This document shows, in pieces, positions 41,990-49,668 of a DNA stretch of 64,000 bases. The position numbers and the translations under genes were made by a program. This DNA comes from DASXYG01 sp036502625. GTDB lineage: Bacteria; Actinomycetota; Actinomycetes; Streptosporangiales; Streptosporangiaceae. The notes below the pieces were generated by a model. It made no database searches, was not told the DNA's origin, and worked only from the letters and a program-made list of their open reading frames with translations. Within the stretch, counting starts at the first letter, position 1. Each line of letters starts with the position of its first letter. Location: assembly GCA_036502625.1 (NCBI GenBank), contig DASXYG010000095.1, forward strand, positions 186,001 to 250,000. Direction: 5' to 3'.

Positions 41990-42083
41990 CTGCGAGGCCC
42001 GCGGGGGAGGTACATGGCGCAAAAGGGTTACGGGGCACGGGGCGCGGAGCGCGGGGCTACGAGGCCCGCGGGGGAGGTACGTG
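41990..42083 (-). repeat. Two copies of the ~65-bp repeat 3' of the FadR-type gene
   Basis: CTGCGAGGCCCGCGGGGGAG begins at 41990, and CTACGAGGCCCGCGGGGGAG begins at 42057, each continuing with GTAC. The spacing is 67 bp. On the minus strand they read in the direction of the FadR-type gene and start 49 bp after its stop, the same arrangement as at the AlkB and UvrA-like genes. Confidence 0.85.
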
Positions 42084-42131
42084 GCGCAAGGGGTGCGGGG
42101 CGCGGGGCGGGCGCGGGAGCAGGGTGCGGGT

Positions 42132-42914
42132 TTAGAGAGAAAGGGGGGTGGTGTGGGGTCTGGGGGGTGGGGCTACCTCTACTGGCCTTGGGGTTGTTCC
42201 GTGGTGGAGGGTGTTTTCCAAATGGGAGCGGGCGAACTGCTCTAGGGATTCGGGGTCGCCGTCGGATATCAGGCGCATGATTCTGGCGTGGGCCTTGATG
42301 CCTGTCTCGCGGTGTTTGACCTCGGGGAAGGCGCCGGACTCGGTGGCGGTGGCGGCCCATGCCTGTTCCCGGGTGGACCACAGGGATTCCAGGGTGCCGG
42401 TGATCAGGATGAGGGTCTGGTTGCCGCAGAGGTTCACGAGTTCCTGGTGGAAGGCGCGGGTCACGCGGGTGAACTCGACCTCGTCGTCGACCGCGGCGAG
42501 GGTCTGCTCGTGGATGAGGTTGAGCTGGGGAAGGACGGTCTTCTTCCGGTCCTCCCGCGTGGCGCACAGGGCGACGCAGACGGGTTCGAGGCGTTTCAGG
42601 GCCTCGGCGACGTCGTCGTACGGCACCTGGCGGTACTGCATGACCAACCCGATCATGTACGCCGCCCCGGCCGCGGTGGGCACGTGGACGAGGGCGCCGC
42701 CGCGGTTGCCGCGCTGGACGGTGACCAGCCCCTCGGCCTCGAGGATGCCGAGCGCCTCACGCAGCGACGGCTTGCTGACCTGGAACTCGTGCAGCAGTTC
42801 GTCCTGGTTGGGCAGCGCGTCGCCGTCCTTCAGCTCGCCCCGCAGGATGCGGTCGCGGAGGATCGACGCGACCATCTCGGCCAGCCGTGGTTGGCGGAGC
42901 CGCACCTCGGACAC
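42132..42914 (-). CDS. FadR/GntR-family regulator
   Basis: A 260-residue (with this start) GntR protein of the FadR subfamily. The winged helix contains LAEMVASILRDRILRGELKDGDALPNQDELLHEFQVSKPSLREALGILEAEGLVTVQRGNRGGALV. The helical FCD-type domain has EPVCVALCA, RVTRAFHQELVNLCGN and KAHARIMRLISDGD, with the metal-binding histidines of the FCD fold. The start is uncertain: GTG codons at 42944, 42914 and 42905 are all in frame, and the last has GGAGG at good distance. It is divergent from echA20-ipdABC and shares a 13-bp motif with the SDR promoter, so it is the probable regulator of steroid-ring degradation here, a role held by TetR-type KstR2 in mycobacteria. Confidence 0.88.
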   Translation of the reverse strand: MSEVRLRQPRLAEMVASILRDRILRGELKDGDALPNQDELLHEFQVSKPSLREALGILEAEGLVTVQRGNRGGALVHVPTAAGAAYMIGLVMQYRQVPYDDVAEALKRLEPVCVALCATREDRKKTVLPQLNLIHEQTLAAVDDEVEFTRVTRAFHQELVNLCGNQTLILITGTLESLWSTREQAWAATATESGAFPEVKHRETGIKAHARIMRLISDGDPESLEQFARSHLENTLHHGTTPRPVEVAPPPRPHTTPLSL

Positions 42915-42951
42915 CTCCGAACCCGGGGATGGACGAAACACCACAAGAATT

Positions 42952-42964
42952 TTATCTTATAGAA
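42952..42964. promoter_or_regulatory. Operator candidate in the FadR-echA20 divergent region
   Basis: On the minus strand TTCTATAAGATAA, 12 of 13 identical to TTCTAGAAGATAA at 39130-39142. It lies in the only A+T-rich patch between the two divergent genes and 20 bp before the echA20 start, so binding there would affect both directions. Confidence 0.55.
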
Positions 42965-42983
42965 AATAGACCGAGGAGCTCAC

Positions 42984-43772
42984 GTGGAGCGGACATCGAG
43001 TGGCGCCATCGCGTGGGCCCTGCACGGCGACGGCGCGGACCACGGCATCGCCGAGGTCGTCATCGACCGTCCGCCGGTCAACGCGCTACCGGTCGCGGGC
43101 TGGTTCGACCTCGCCCGTACGCTGTGCACGCTGGGCGACGACCCCGCCGTACGCGCGGTGGTGCTGCGCGCCGAGGGCCGCGGCTTCAACGCCGGCGTGG
43201 ACATCAAGGAGATGGCCGCCGACCCCGGCTACGAGGCGTTGATCGGCGCGAACCACGGCTGCTTCGCCGCGTTCGCCGCCGTGTACGAGTGCCGGGTCCC
43301 GGTGGTCGCGGCCGTCCACGGCTTCTGCCTGGGCGGCGGCGTCGGCCTGGCCGGGAACGCCGACGTCATCGTGGCCGCCGACGACGCGGTGTTCGGCCTG
43401 CCCGAGGTGGACCGCGGCGCGCTCGGCGCGGCCACCCACCTGGCCCGCCTCGTCCCGCAGCACAAGATGCGCGCCATGGTCTACACCGCGGCCACCGCGA
43501 CCGCGCATGAGCTGCACGCCTGGGGCTCCGTCCTCACCGTCACCCCGCCCGGCGAGCTGCGTACGACCGCGTTCGAGGTGGCCCGCGCCATCGCGGCCAA
43601 GAACCCCCGGGTGATCCGCGCGGCCAAGCAGGCGCTGAACGGCATCGACCCGCAGGACGTGCACCGCAGCTACCGCTACGAACAGGGCTTCACCTTCGAG
43701 CTCAACCTCTCCGGCGTGTCCGGCGAGGCCCGGTCCGCCTTCGTCGAGGACCGCGGCACGGAGCACCGATGA
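42984..43772 (+). CDS. echA20: Enoyl-CoA hydratase-family ring-opening hydrolase EchA20 (steroid CD-ring degradation)
   Basis: A 262-residue crotonase-fold enzyme. Oxyanion-hole segments are FNAGVDIKEMAADP and GFCLGGGVGLAGNADVIVA, with FGLPEVDRGALGAATHLARLVP typical of EchA20; in mycobacteria this enzyme opens ring D of the bicyclic CoA intermediate left after A/B-ring removal. The closing segment SYRYEQGFTFELNLSGV is also family-specific. Its start (42984) has a GAGGAG site and its stop overlaps ipdA (ATGA). The order echA20-ipdA-ipdB-ipdC is the same as in Mycobacterium tuberculosis, which makes the assignment strong. Confidence 0.92.
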   Translation: MERTSSGAIAWALHGDGADHGIAEVVIDRPPVNALPVAGWFDLARTLCTLGDDPAVRAVVLRAEGRGFNAGVDIKEMAADPGYEALIGANHGCFAAFAAVYECRVPVVAAVHGFCLGGGVGLAGNADVIVAADDAVFGLPEVDRGALGAATHLARLVPQHKMRAMVYTAATATAHELHAWGSVLTVTPPGELRTTAFEVARAIAAKNPRVIRAAKQALNGIDPQDVHRSYRYEQGFTFELNLSGVSGEARSAFVEDRGTEHR

Positions 43773-44596
43773 CGGCCACGGGCGGCAAGCGGATGACCGA
43801 GGCGGACGTCGTCGCCCGCCTGTCCGACGGCATGACGCTCGGCATCGGCGGCTGGGGCGCGCGCCGCAAGCCCATGTCGCTGGTCCGCGCGATCTGCCGG
43901 TCCGCCCTCACGGACCTCACCGTGGTCGCGTACGGCGGACCGGACGTCGGCCTGCTCTGCGCGGCCGGCAAGGTGCGCGAGGTCGTGTTCGCGTTCGTGT
44001 CGCTCGACGCCATCGCCCTCGAACCGCACTTCCGTCGCGCCCGCGAGTCCGGCACGGTCGCCGCGCGCGAGATGGACGAGGGCATGATGCTGCTCGGCCT
44101 CCAGGCGGCGGCGTGGCGGGTGCCGTTCCTGCCCACCCGCGCGGGCCTCGGCTCCGACCTGCCGCGCCTCGACCCGGGCCTGCGCACCGTGCGCTCCCCG
44201 TACCCGGGCCCGGACGGCACGGGCGAGGAGCTGATCGCGGTGCCCGCGCTGACGCTGGACGCCGCGCTCGTCCACGTGAACCTGGCCGACGCGGGCGGCA
44301 ACGGCCGCATCTCGGGCCCCGACCCGTACTTCGACGACCTGTTCCTGCAGGCCGCGCGCGACCGCTACGTCTCCTGCGAGCGGGTCGTGCCGACCGCGGA
44401 GCTGGCCGCCGCCGGGCCCGTGCAGGAGCTGCGGGTCAACCGGCTGATGGTCGACGGCGTGGTCGAGGCGCCGCGTGGCGCGCACCCGACGTCCTGCGCC
44501 CCTGACTACCCCGCCGACGAACGGGCCGTGGCCGCGTACGCCGCCGCGGCGAAGGAGCCGGACGGCTGGCGCGTCTACGCCGAGGAGGCCCGATGA
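43769..44596 (+). CDS. ipdA: IpdA, alpha subunit of COCHEA-CoA ring-opening hydrolase
   Basis: A 275-residue CoA-transferase-fold protein. IpdAB evolved from CoA transferases but hydrolytically opens the last steroid ring (ring C) of COCHEA-CoA. Diagnostic blocks, very close to the mycobacterial protein, are GWGARRKPMSLVRAI, DLTVVAYGGPDVGLLCAAGKV, AREMDEGMMLLGLQAAAWR (which includes the conserved catalytic Glu region), LPTRAGLGSDLP, DPYFDDLFLQAARDRY and VNRLMVDGVVEAPRGAHPT. It is coupled to echA20 upstream and ipdB downstream through ATGA overlaps, as expected for equimolar subunits. Confidence 0.95.
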   Translation: MTATGGKRMTEADVVARLSDGMTLGIGGWGARRKPMSLVRAICRSALTDLTVVAYGGPDVGLLCAAGKVREVVFAFVSLDAIALEPHFRRARESGTVAAREMDEGMMLLGLQAAAWRVPFLPTRAGLGSDLPRLDPGLRTVRSPYPGPDGTGEELIAVPALTLDAALVHVNLADAGGNGRISGPDPYFDDLFLQAARDRYVSCERVVPTAELAAAGPVQELRVNRLMVDGVVEAPRGAHPTSCAPDYPADERAVAAYAAAAKEPDGWRVYAEEAR

Positions 44597-45345
44597 CCGC
44601 GGTGCGCCGCGCCGACGTGTGCGCGGCCGCGATCGCCGACTGCTTCCGGCACGACGGGGAGATCCTGGCCAACCCCATCGGCACGCTCCCGGTGATCGGC
44701 GCGCGGCTGGCCCGCGAGCTGTACGAACCGCGCCTGGTGATCACCGACGGCGCGGCGATGCTGGCCGGCGACACCCCCGCGTACGGCGCCGCGCCCGCGT
44801 ACGTGGAGGGGTGGAACCCGTACCGGCGGATGTTCGACGTGCTGTGGAACGGGCGGCGGCACGTGATGATGGGCGCGAGCCAGATCGACCGCCACGGCAA
44901 CCAGAACCTCGCGGCCATCGGCGATCCCGTACGCCCGAAGGTGCAGCTCATCGGGTTCCGCGGCGCCCCGGGCAACACGATCAACAACCCCACGTCGTAC
45001 TGGATCGCCCGGCACACGCCGCGGGTGTTCGTCGAGCGCGTCGACGTCGTGTGCGGCATCGGCTACGACCGGGCCGCCGAGCTGGGGCCGGTCGCCGCGC
45101 GGTTCCACGACCTGCGCGCGGTGGTCACGGACCTCGCGGTGCTCGACTTCGCCACCGCGGACCGGCGGATGCGGCTGCGGTCCGTGCACCCGGGCGTACG
45201 CGTCGGCGACGTGGTGGCCGCGACCGGGTTCGAGCTGGCCATCGGCGCGGACGTTCCGGAAACGCGGCCGCCCACCGCGGGCGAGCTGGCCGCCCTCGAC
45301 CGGCTCGACCCCGCGGACCTGCGCGGACGCGAGGTGCCGGGGTGA
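44593..45345 (+). CDS. ipdB: IpdB, beta subunit of COCHEA-CoA ring-opening hydrolase
   Basis: A 250-residue partner of IpdA. The N-terminal RRADVCAAAIADCFRHDGEILANPIGTLPVIGARLA, the central YVEGWNPYRRMFDVLWNGRRHVMMGASQIDRHGNQN, KVQLIGFRGAPGNTINNPTSYWI and the C-terminal ADRRMRLRSVHPGVRVGDVVAATGFEL match IpdB. Hydrolysis by the heterodimer precedes beta-oxidation-like steps that give acetyl-, propionyl- and succinyl-type units. The ATG overlaps the ipdA stop with GAGGAGG upstream; its stop overlaps ipdC (GTGA). Confidence 0.95.
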   Translation: MTAVRRADVCAAAIADCFRHDGEILANPIGTLPVIGARLARELYEPRLVITDGAAMLAGDTPAYGAAPAYVEGWNPYRRMFDVLWNGRRHVMMGASQIDRHGNQNLAAIGDPVRPKVQLIGFRGAPGNTINNPTSYWIARHTPRVFVERVDVVCGIGYDRAAELGPVAARFHDLRAVVTDLAVLDFATADRRMRLRSVHPGVRVGDVVAATGFELAIGADVPETRPPTAGELAALDRLDPADLRGREVPG

Positions 45346-46424
45346 CCGCCGAACCGCATCCGGCGCTGGCCACGCGGGCGTGCGGGCTGCTCGGGGTGCG
45401 CTACCCGATCGTGCAGACCGGCATGGGCTGGGTGTCCGGGGTCCACCTCACGGCGGCGACGGCCGCGGCGGGCGGGTTCGGCATCCTCGCCGCCGTCACG
45501 ATGGGCGACGCCGCGATGCTGGCCGCCGTACGGGAGCTGCGCGCGCGTACGGACGCGCCGTTCGGCGTGAACCTCCGCCCCGACCAGCCGGATCTCGACC
45601 GGCGGGTGCGCGCGCTGGCCCGCGAGGGCGTACGTGCCGTGTCGTTCGCGGGCGCGCCGACGGCGAGGACCGTGGCGCTGCTGCACGACGCGGGGGTGAC
45701 GTGCCTGGTCACGGTGGGACGGGTGCGGCATGCGGAGAAGGTGGTCGCGCTCGGGGTCGACGCGGTGATCGCGCAGGGCGGCGAGGGCGGCGGCCACACC
45801 GGCACCGTGCCGACGTCGCTGCTGGTCGCGCAGGTCGTGGACGCGGTCGGCGCGGAGGTGCCGGTGCTGGCGGCGGGCGGATTCCACGACGGGCGCGGCC
45901 TGGTGGCGGCGCTCGCGTACGGCGCCGACGGCGTGGCGATGGGCACCCGCTTCCTGCTCACCGAGGAGAGCCGGGTGCCGGCGGCGACGAAGCGGCGGTA
46001 CCTGGACGCCGACGTGGGCGGGACGGTGGTGACCAAGGCGGTGGACGGCCGCCCGCAGCGGGTGATCGCCACGCCGTTCGTGGCCGGCCTGGCGCGGCGG
46101 TCGCCGCTGCGGCGGGGCGTACGGCTGCTCGGCGCGGCCGTCCGCAGCCGGGAGCTGACCGGGCAGTCGCTGCCGAAATCCGTGCGCGAGGGGGTGGCGA
46201 TGCGGCGGGCGGGCGCGTCCTGGTCCGAGGTCGTCAACGCGGTCAACGTGCCGCTGCTGATCAGGGCCGGGCTGGTGGACGGCCGTACGGACGCGGGCGT
46301 GCTGCCGTCCGGCCAGGTCGCGGGCGCGATCACCGACCTGCCCCCGGTGGCCGACCTGATCGACCGGATCGTCACCGAGGCCACCGAGACGCTGAACCGG
46401 CTCGGCGGCCCGGCTCAGGTGTAG
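45342..46424 (+). CDS. ipdC: IpdC, nitronate-monooxygenase-fold flavin enzyme of steroid CD-ring degradation
   Basis: A 360-residue FMN-dependent TIM-barrel protein of the 2-nitropropane dioxygenase superfamily. Landmarks are VRYPIVQTGMGWVSGVHLTAATAAAGGFGILAA, APFGVNLRPDQPD, AVIAQGGEGGGHTGTVPTSLLVAQVVDAV, VLAAGGFHDGRGLVAALAYGADGVAMGTRFLLTEES. In mycobacteria the equivalent gene beside ipdAB reduces or isomerises the hydroxylated bicyclic CoA before ring D opening; the generic nitronate-monooxygenase label would miss this. It is coupled by GTGA to ipdB and ends 10 bp inside the convergent CMD-family gene. Confidence 0.9.
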   Translation: MTAEPHPALATRACGLLGVRYPIVQTGMGWVSGVHLTAATAAAGGFGILAAVTMGDAAMLAAVRELRARTDAPFGVNLRPDQPDLDRRVRALAREGVRAVSFAGAPTARTVALLHDAGVTCLVTVGRVRHAEKVVALGVDAVIAQGGEGGGHTGTVPTSLLVAQVVDAVGAEVPVLAAGGFHDGRGLVAALAYGADGVAMGTRFLLTEESRVPAATKRRYLDADVGGTVVTKAVDGRPQRVIATPFVAGLARRSPLRRGVRLLGAAVRSRELTGQSLPKSVREGVAMRRAGASWSEVVNAVNVPLLIRAGLVDGRTDAGVLPSGQVAGAITDLPPVADLIDRIVTEATETLNRLGGPAQV

Positions 46425-46966
46425 TCGGCGAAGGCCGGGGTGCCGGGTTCGGGGGGCAGGCGGAGGGCGCGGGCGACGAACGCGATGGCGTGGTACCAGC
46501 CGCAGACCAGGAGGAGGTCGACGGCGCCCTCCTCGCCGACCGCGGCGACCAGGTCGCGCCAGTGGCCGTCCGGGAGGTCACTCGTGTCGCACAGGGTGTC
46601 CACGGCGTGGAGGACGGCGCGGTCGGCCGGGTCGGTCCAGCAGGGGTCGTCCGGGGAACCGGTCGTGATGGAGCGGACCTGGTCGGCGTCGAGGCCGGCC
46701 TTCTCGGCGAAGACGGCGGTGTGGACGCCCCATTCGTACTCGGCGCCGCGGCGTGCGGTTGTGCGGTCGATGACGAGCTCGCGGTGGCGCAGGGACAGCG
46801 CGGTCCGCCGGGACAGGTAGTAGCTCCCCCAGCCATGGATGCCCCGCGCCCGCTCCGGCCGCCGCGCGAAGACCCGGAACAGCGCGAGGGGCGGTCCGAG
46901 CTCGTCCAGCGCGGCGGCGGTCTCGGCGTCGTACGGCGCCTCAACGGGCGCGATGCGTGGAGGCAT
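46415..46966 (-). CDS. Carboxymuconolactone decarboxylase (AhpD-like) family protein
   Basis: A 183-residue CMD-fold protein. The pattern IHGWGSYYLSRRTALSLRHRELVIDRTTARRGAEYEWGVHTAVFAEKAGLDADQVRSI is typical of the family; the usual catalytic E-x-x-W-x-x-H appears as EYEWGVHTAVF, but the C-x-x-C of AhpD is missing, as in many CMD relatives without peroxidase activity. VGEEGAVDLLLVCGWYHAIAFVARAL closes the second repeat. The ATG at 46966 lacks a strong ribosome site. It is convergent with the steroid-ring operon; a link to that pathway is possible but unproven. Confidence 0.85.
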   Translation of the reverse strand: MPPRIAPVEAPYDAETAAALDELGPPLALFRVFARRPERARGIHGWGSYYLSRRTALSLRHRELVIDRTTARRGAEYEWGVHTAVFAEKAGLDADQVRSITTGSPDDPCWTDPADRAVLHAVDTLCDTSDLPDGHWRDLVAAVGEEGAVDLLLVCGWYHAIAFVARALRLPPEPGTPAFADYT

Positions 46967-47184
46967 GCCACGGACGCTAACACGCCCGCTTCGAAAACAG
47001 AAGCACTCAGTTCGCCGGAGAACGAACGCCCGAGGACGGAGGGGTGCAGGCGCGATGCAGAGCAGAGGCGGGGCGCGGGCGGAGACGCGGTGGGCGGGGA
47101 GGGGACGGGGCGCGGAGGCGGGATGGAGCCGGGCGGGGGGCGAGGCCGGGCCGGGCGGGGTGCGGGGCGGGGTGGGACGGGGCC

Positions 47185-47215
47185 GGGGGTGGGTGGGGTG
47201 GGTGGGGTGGGTGGT
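47185..47215 (+). repeat. GGGTGGGGT tandem, G-quadruplex-forming tract
   Basis: The plus strand has GGGGGTGGGTGGGGTGGGTG and continues in the same pattern to 47214, at least six runs of three or more G separated by single T. It begins 3 bp from the stop of the convergent-facing hypothetical gene (47218) and lies within a strongly G-rich 170-bp stretch. Such a tract can form a G-quadruplex. Confidence 0.7.
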
Positions 47216-47217
47216 CG

Positions 47218-47904
47218 TTATGGGGTGAGGAAGGTTGTCCAGTCTGGGTCGGAGAGGGATAGGCGGGCGGCTGATTCCGCGATTGTGGCGGCGGCCGTGT
47301 CGATGAGCCAGGATGCGGTGCGTAGCATCTCGGACGCTACGGCGGGGGCGGCGCGGATGCCTGACGGGGTGAGGTCCTGGTTGCCCAGGGTCTCGGCGGC
47401 GGCGGTCAGGAGGCGGGCCGCGAGGGCGTACGCGTTTCCTGCGGCGGTCGTCCGGGTCAGCGCCATGAAGCGGGGGCGCGCCGAGGCGATCAGCGCGGGC
47501 GTCAGCAGCGGCGCGAGCCGCGGCCACTCCTGCCCCATCTCCCGGCCGAGCCACTCCGAGATCCGCCGGTAGCGGGCCGCGGCGTCGCCGAGCCTGCCCT
47601 TCATCGCGGTGAGCTCGGCCGGTTCCGACCCGCCCTCCATGAACAGCACGCCCGTGGCCGCGACGGACGCGAGCACGTTGAGGTCCGGGCAGCCGACGGC
47701 GCCGTGCGCGGGGTCCGCCGCCTCCGCACGCGCGGCGTCGGGGTCCGCCCAGCGGTCGGCGAGGATCTTCAGCGCGTTGGAGTCGCGCCGCAGCCCGGCG
47801 GCCTCCTCCAGCTTGGCCATCGAGTGGAACCGCTCGTGCTCGCGGTGGGCGCGGGCGATGTCGCGCATCCCCGGCACCCCCTCGCGTACGGCATCGGCGC
47901 TCAC
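47218..47904 (-). CDS. Hypothetical helical protein beside a MarR regulator
   Basis: A 228-residue, mostly helical, Ala-rich soluble protein that I do not recognise. Visible features are ARAHREHERFHSMAKLEEAAGLRRDSNALKILADRW at the N-terminus, GCPDLNVLASVAATGVLFMEGG (residues ~75-96, hydrophobic), and ISEWLGREMGQEWPRLAPLLTPALIASARPRFMALTR. There is no export signal or metal motif. The GTG start has GGAGG 6 bases upstream, a good sign of real translation. It is divergent from a MarR gene with a direct-repeat operator between, so it is probably the regulated partner. A role in ligand binding or stress is conceivable only. Confidence 0.75.
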   Translation of the reverse strand: MSADAVREGVPGMRDIARAHREHERFHSMAKLEEAAGLRRDSNALKILADRWADPDAARAEAADPAHGAVGCPDLNVLASVAATGVLFMEGGSEPAELTAMKGRLGDAAARYRRISEWLGREMGQEWPRLAPLLTPALIASARPRFMALTRTTAAGNAYALAARLLTAAAETLGNQDLTPSGIRAAPAVASEMLRTASWLIDTAAATIAESAARLSLSDPDWTTFLTP

Positions 47905-47920
47905 GACCGCCTCCAGTTAG

Positions 47921-47945
47921 TTCGTGCACGTATGATTCGTGTACG
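47921..47945. promoter_or_regulatory. Operator candidate between the hypothetical gene and MarR gene
   Basis: TTCGTGCACG (47921-47930) and TTCGTGTACG (47936-47945) are direct repeats with a 15-bp period, the first containing the palindrome CGTGCACG. They lie between the two divergent starts and fit a MarR-type dimer site. Confidence 0.5.
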
Positions 47946-47973
47946 ACATGCTACGCCGACCCCGGGAGCGCCG

Positions 47974-48405
47974 ATGGGCACAGGGACGGGCCCCGACTGG
48001 CCCGCGTTCTACCTGATGCGCCTGATCATGCAGGAGCACGGCGCGCGCTGGCAGGAGCGCCTCCCCGAGCTCACCCGGGCGCAGTACGCCGTGCTGCGGG
48101 TCATCGCCGCCCACCCCGGCGCGGAGCAGTCGGCGGTCGCCGCCGCGGCCGCCACCGACCACGCCACCCTCGCGGCCATGCTCCTGCGCCTGGAGCGCCG
48201 CGGCCTGGTCACCCGCGCGCCCGACCCCGCCGACCGCCGCCGGCGCCTCGTACGGCTGACCCCCGCCGGCTCCCGCACCCTCCGCGCCACCGCCGACCAC
48301 GCGGAGACGCTGAACGCCGAGCTCCTCCGCCGCCTCACCCCGGCGGAGCGCACGCGCCTCCACGCCCTCCTCGCCAAGCTCGCCGGGACACCGGACGCGC
48401 CGTGA
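47974..48405 (+). CDS. MarR-family regulator
   Basis: A 143-residue winged-helix protein. After the N-terminal helix (WPAFYLMRLIMQEHGARWQERLPELTRAQYAVLRVIAAHPGAEQSAVAAAAATDHATLAAMLLRLERRGLVTRAPDPADRRRRLVRLTPAG) it shows the whole MarR pattern, including the DPADRRRR wing. The start at 47974 has GGGAG 5 bases upstream, inside a longer frame. It is divergent from the unknown gene at 47904 and probably represses both; ligands of this group are often small phenolics. Confidence 0.9.
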   Translation: MGTGTGPDWPAFYLMRLIMQEHGARWQERLPELTRAQYAVLRVIAAHPGAEQSAVAAAAATDHATLAAMLLRLERRGLVTRAPDPADRRRRLVRLTPAGSRTLRATADHAETLNAELLRRLTPAERTRLHALLAKLAGTPDAP

Positions 48406-48507
48406 CCCACATCCCAAAACCCATAATTCCTACCATTTCAGTTGACTATTGATCCCTCCCCTGCCTACCGTCGCAAGCGGCGAACCGGACGGGCTGGGAG
48501 GAACGGG

Positions 48508-49668
48508 ATGGCGGAGAACCGAGACGCGAACGAGAGAAGGGGCGCCCCCAGAGGGGGCGTCGAGTTCGTCGGCATGATCCGTACGGCCGACGGTTCGGAG
48601 ATCCGGCCGTCGCAGGGTCCGCCGATCGATCCCGACTTCACCACCCGGTTCGCCGTCGCGCACGAGGAGGCGGGGTTCGACCGGGTGCTGATCGGCTACC
48701 ACTCGTGGGACGCGGACGGCTTCGGCGTCGCCTACCACGCGGCCGCGCACACCGGCAGGCTCGGCTTCCTCCTCGCGCACCGGCCCGGGTTCGTCGCGCC
48801 GACGCTGGCCGCGCGGAAGCTGGCCACGCTCGACCGGTTCACCGGCGGGCGGCTCGCGCTGCACGTCATCTCCGGCGCCAGCGCCACCGAGCAGGCCCGC
48901 GACGGCGACCACGTCGACAAGCCGGGCCGCTACCGCCGTACGGACGAGTACCTGGACGTCCTCACCCGCGTCTGGGCGGCCGACGAGCCGTTCGACCACC
49001 GCGGCGAGTTCTACCGGTTCGAGGGCGCCTACTCGGCGGTGCGGCCGGTGGGCGGGCGGGTGCCGATCTACTTCGGCGGCTCCTCCGCTGACGCGTACCG
49101 CGTGGGCGGCCGGCACGCCGACGTGTACGCGCTGTGGGGCGAGCCGCTGCGCGAGACCGCCGACCAGATCGCCGCCGTGCGCGCGTCCGCGGCGGTGCAC
49201 GGCCGCGACCCGGACGACGTGCGCATCTCGGTGTCGTTCCGGCCGATCATCGCGCCCACGGACGAGCAGGCCTGGGACCGCGCGCACGCCATCCTCGCCA
49301 CCATCAAGGGCGGCGGCGCGGGCGCCGGGCGTCCGGTCGGCCGGCCGTACATCCCCGACACCGAACGCGGTGTGGGCGCCCGCCGCCTGCTGGACGCCGC
49401 CGCCGCGGGCGAACGCCACGACCGCGCCCTGTGGACGGCCACCGCGGCCGCGACCGGCGCGGCCGGGAACTCCACGGCCCTGGTGGGCAGCCCGGAGACG
49501 GTGGCCGCGGCGATCCTCGACTACATCGACATCGGCGTCACCACGATCCTCATCCGCGGCTTCGAGCCCCTGGAGGACGTCGTCGACTGGGGCCGCCACC
49601 TGCTGCCCCTCGTACGGGACGAGGTCGCACGGCGCGAACGCGCCGCCGCCGCTACGGCCGCGCGGTGA
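48508..49668 (+). CDS. ssuD: FMNH2-dependent alkanesulfonate monooxygenase, SsuD-like
   Basis: A 386-residue luciferase-fold enzyme that desulfonates alkanesulfonates to aldehyde and sulfite, for sulfur supply. Typical blocks are HEEAGFDRVLIGYHSW, AYHAAAHTGRLGFLLAHRPGFVAPTLAARKLATLDRFTGGRLALHVISG, the hinge RYRRTDEYLDVLTRVW, and IYFGGSSADAYRVGGRHADVYALWGEP. The start at 48508 has GGGAGGA upstream. It is coupled by GTGA to a sulfonate-type binding protein. No cognate flavin reductase (SsuE) is in the window. Confidence 0.9.
   Translation: MAENRDANERRGAPRGGVEFVGMIRTADGSEIRPSQGPPIDPDFTTRFAVAHEEAGFDRVLIGYHSWDADGFGVAYHAAAHTGRLGFLLAHRPGFVAPTLAARKLATLDRFTGGRLALHVISGASATEQARDGDHVDKPGRYRRTDEYLDVLTRVWAADEPFDHRGEFYRFEGAYSAVRPVGGRVPIYFGGSSADAYRVGGRHADVYALWGEPLRETADQIAAVRASAAVHGRDPDDVRISVSFRPIIAPTDEQAWDRAHAILATIKGGGAGAGRPVGRPYIPDTERGVGARRLLDAAAAGERHDRALWTATAAATGAAGNSTALVGSPETVAAAILDYIDIGVTTILIRGFEPLEDVVDWGRHLLPLVRDEVARRERAAAATAAR

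Larger units (their letters stand above)
40967..42131. other. Long gene-free spacer between convergent genes, with two repeat families
   Basis: These 1165 bp separate the luciferase-like gene and the FadR-type gene, whose stops face each other. No gene is supported: the overlapping frames are low-complexity Arg/Gly/Pro strings without ribosome sites. The left part (41131-41880) is three copies of a ~300-bp repeat containing a terminator-like hairpin. The right part (41990-42083) has two copies of the ~65-bp repeat also found at 23628-23900 and 24562-24784. The total size is close to that of the other such spacer. Confidence 0.7.

Noticed and set aside
40971..42280. Overlapping frames of 60-220 codons in the second long spacer
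   Set aside because: Repeat-derived, low-complexity, and no ribosome sites; best explained as non-coding.
45342..46424. Ordinary nitronate monooxygenase
   Set aside because: Fold is right, but the tight coupling to ipdB and the echA20-ipdAB order point to IpdC.
48421..48446. CATAAT and TTGACT before ssuD as a promoter
   Set aside because: The two hexamers are in the wrong order and no -10 lies at proper distance from TTGACT.
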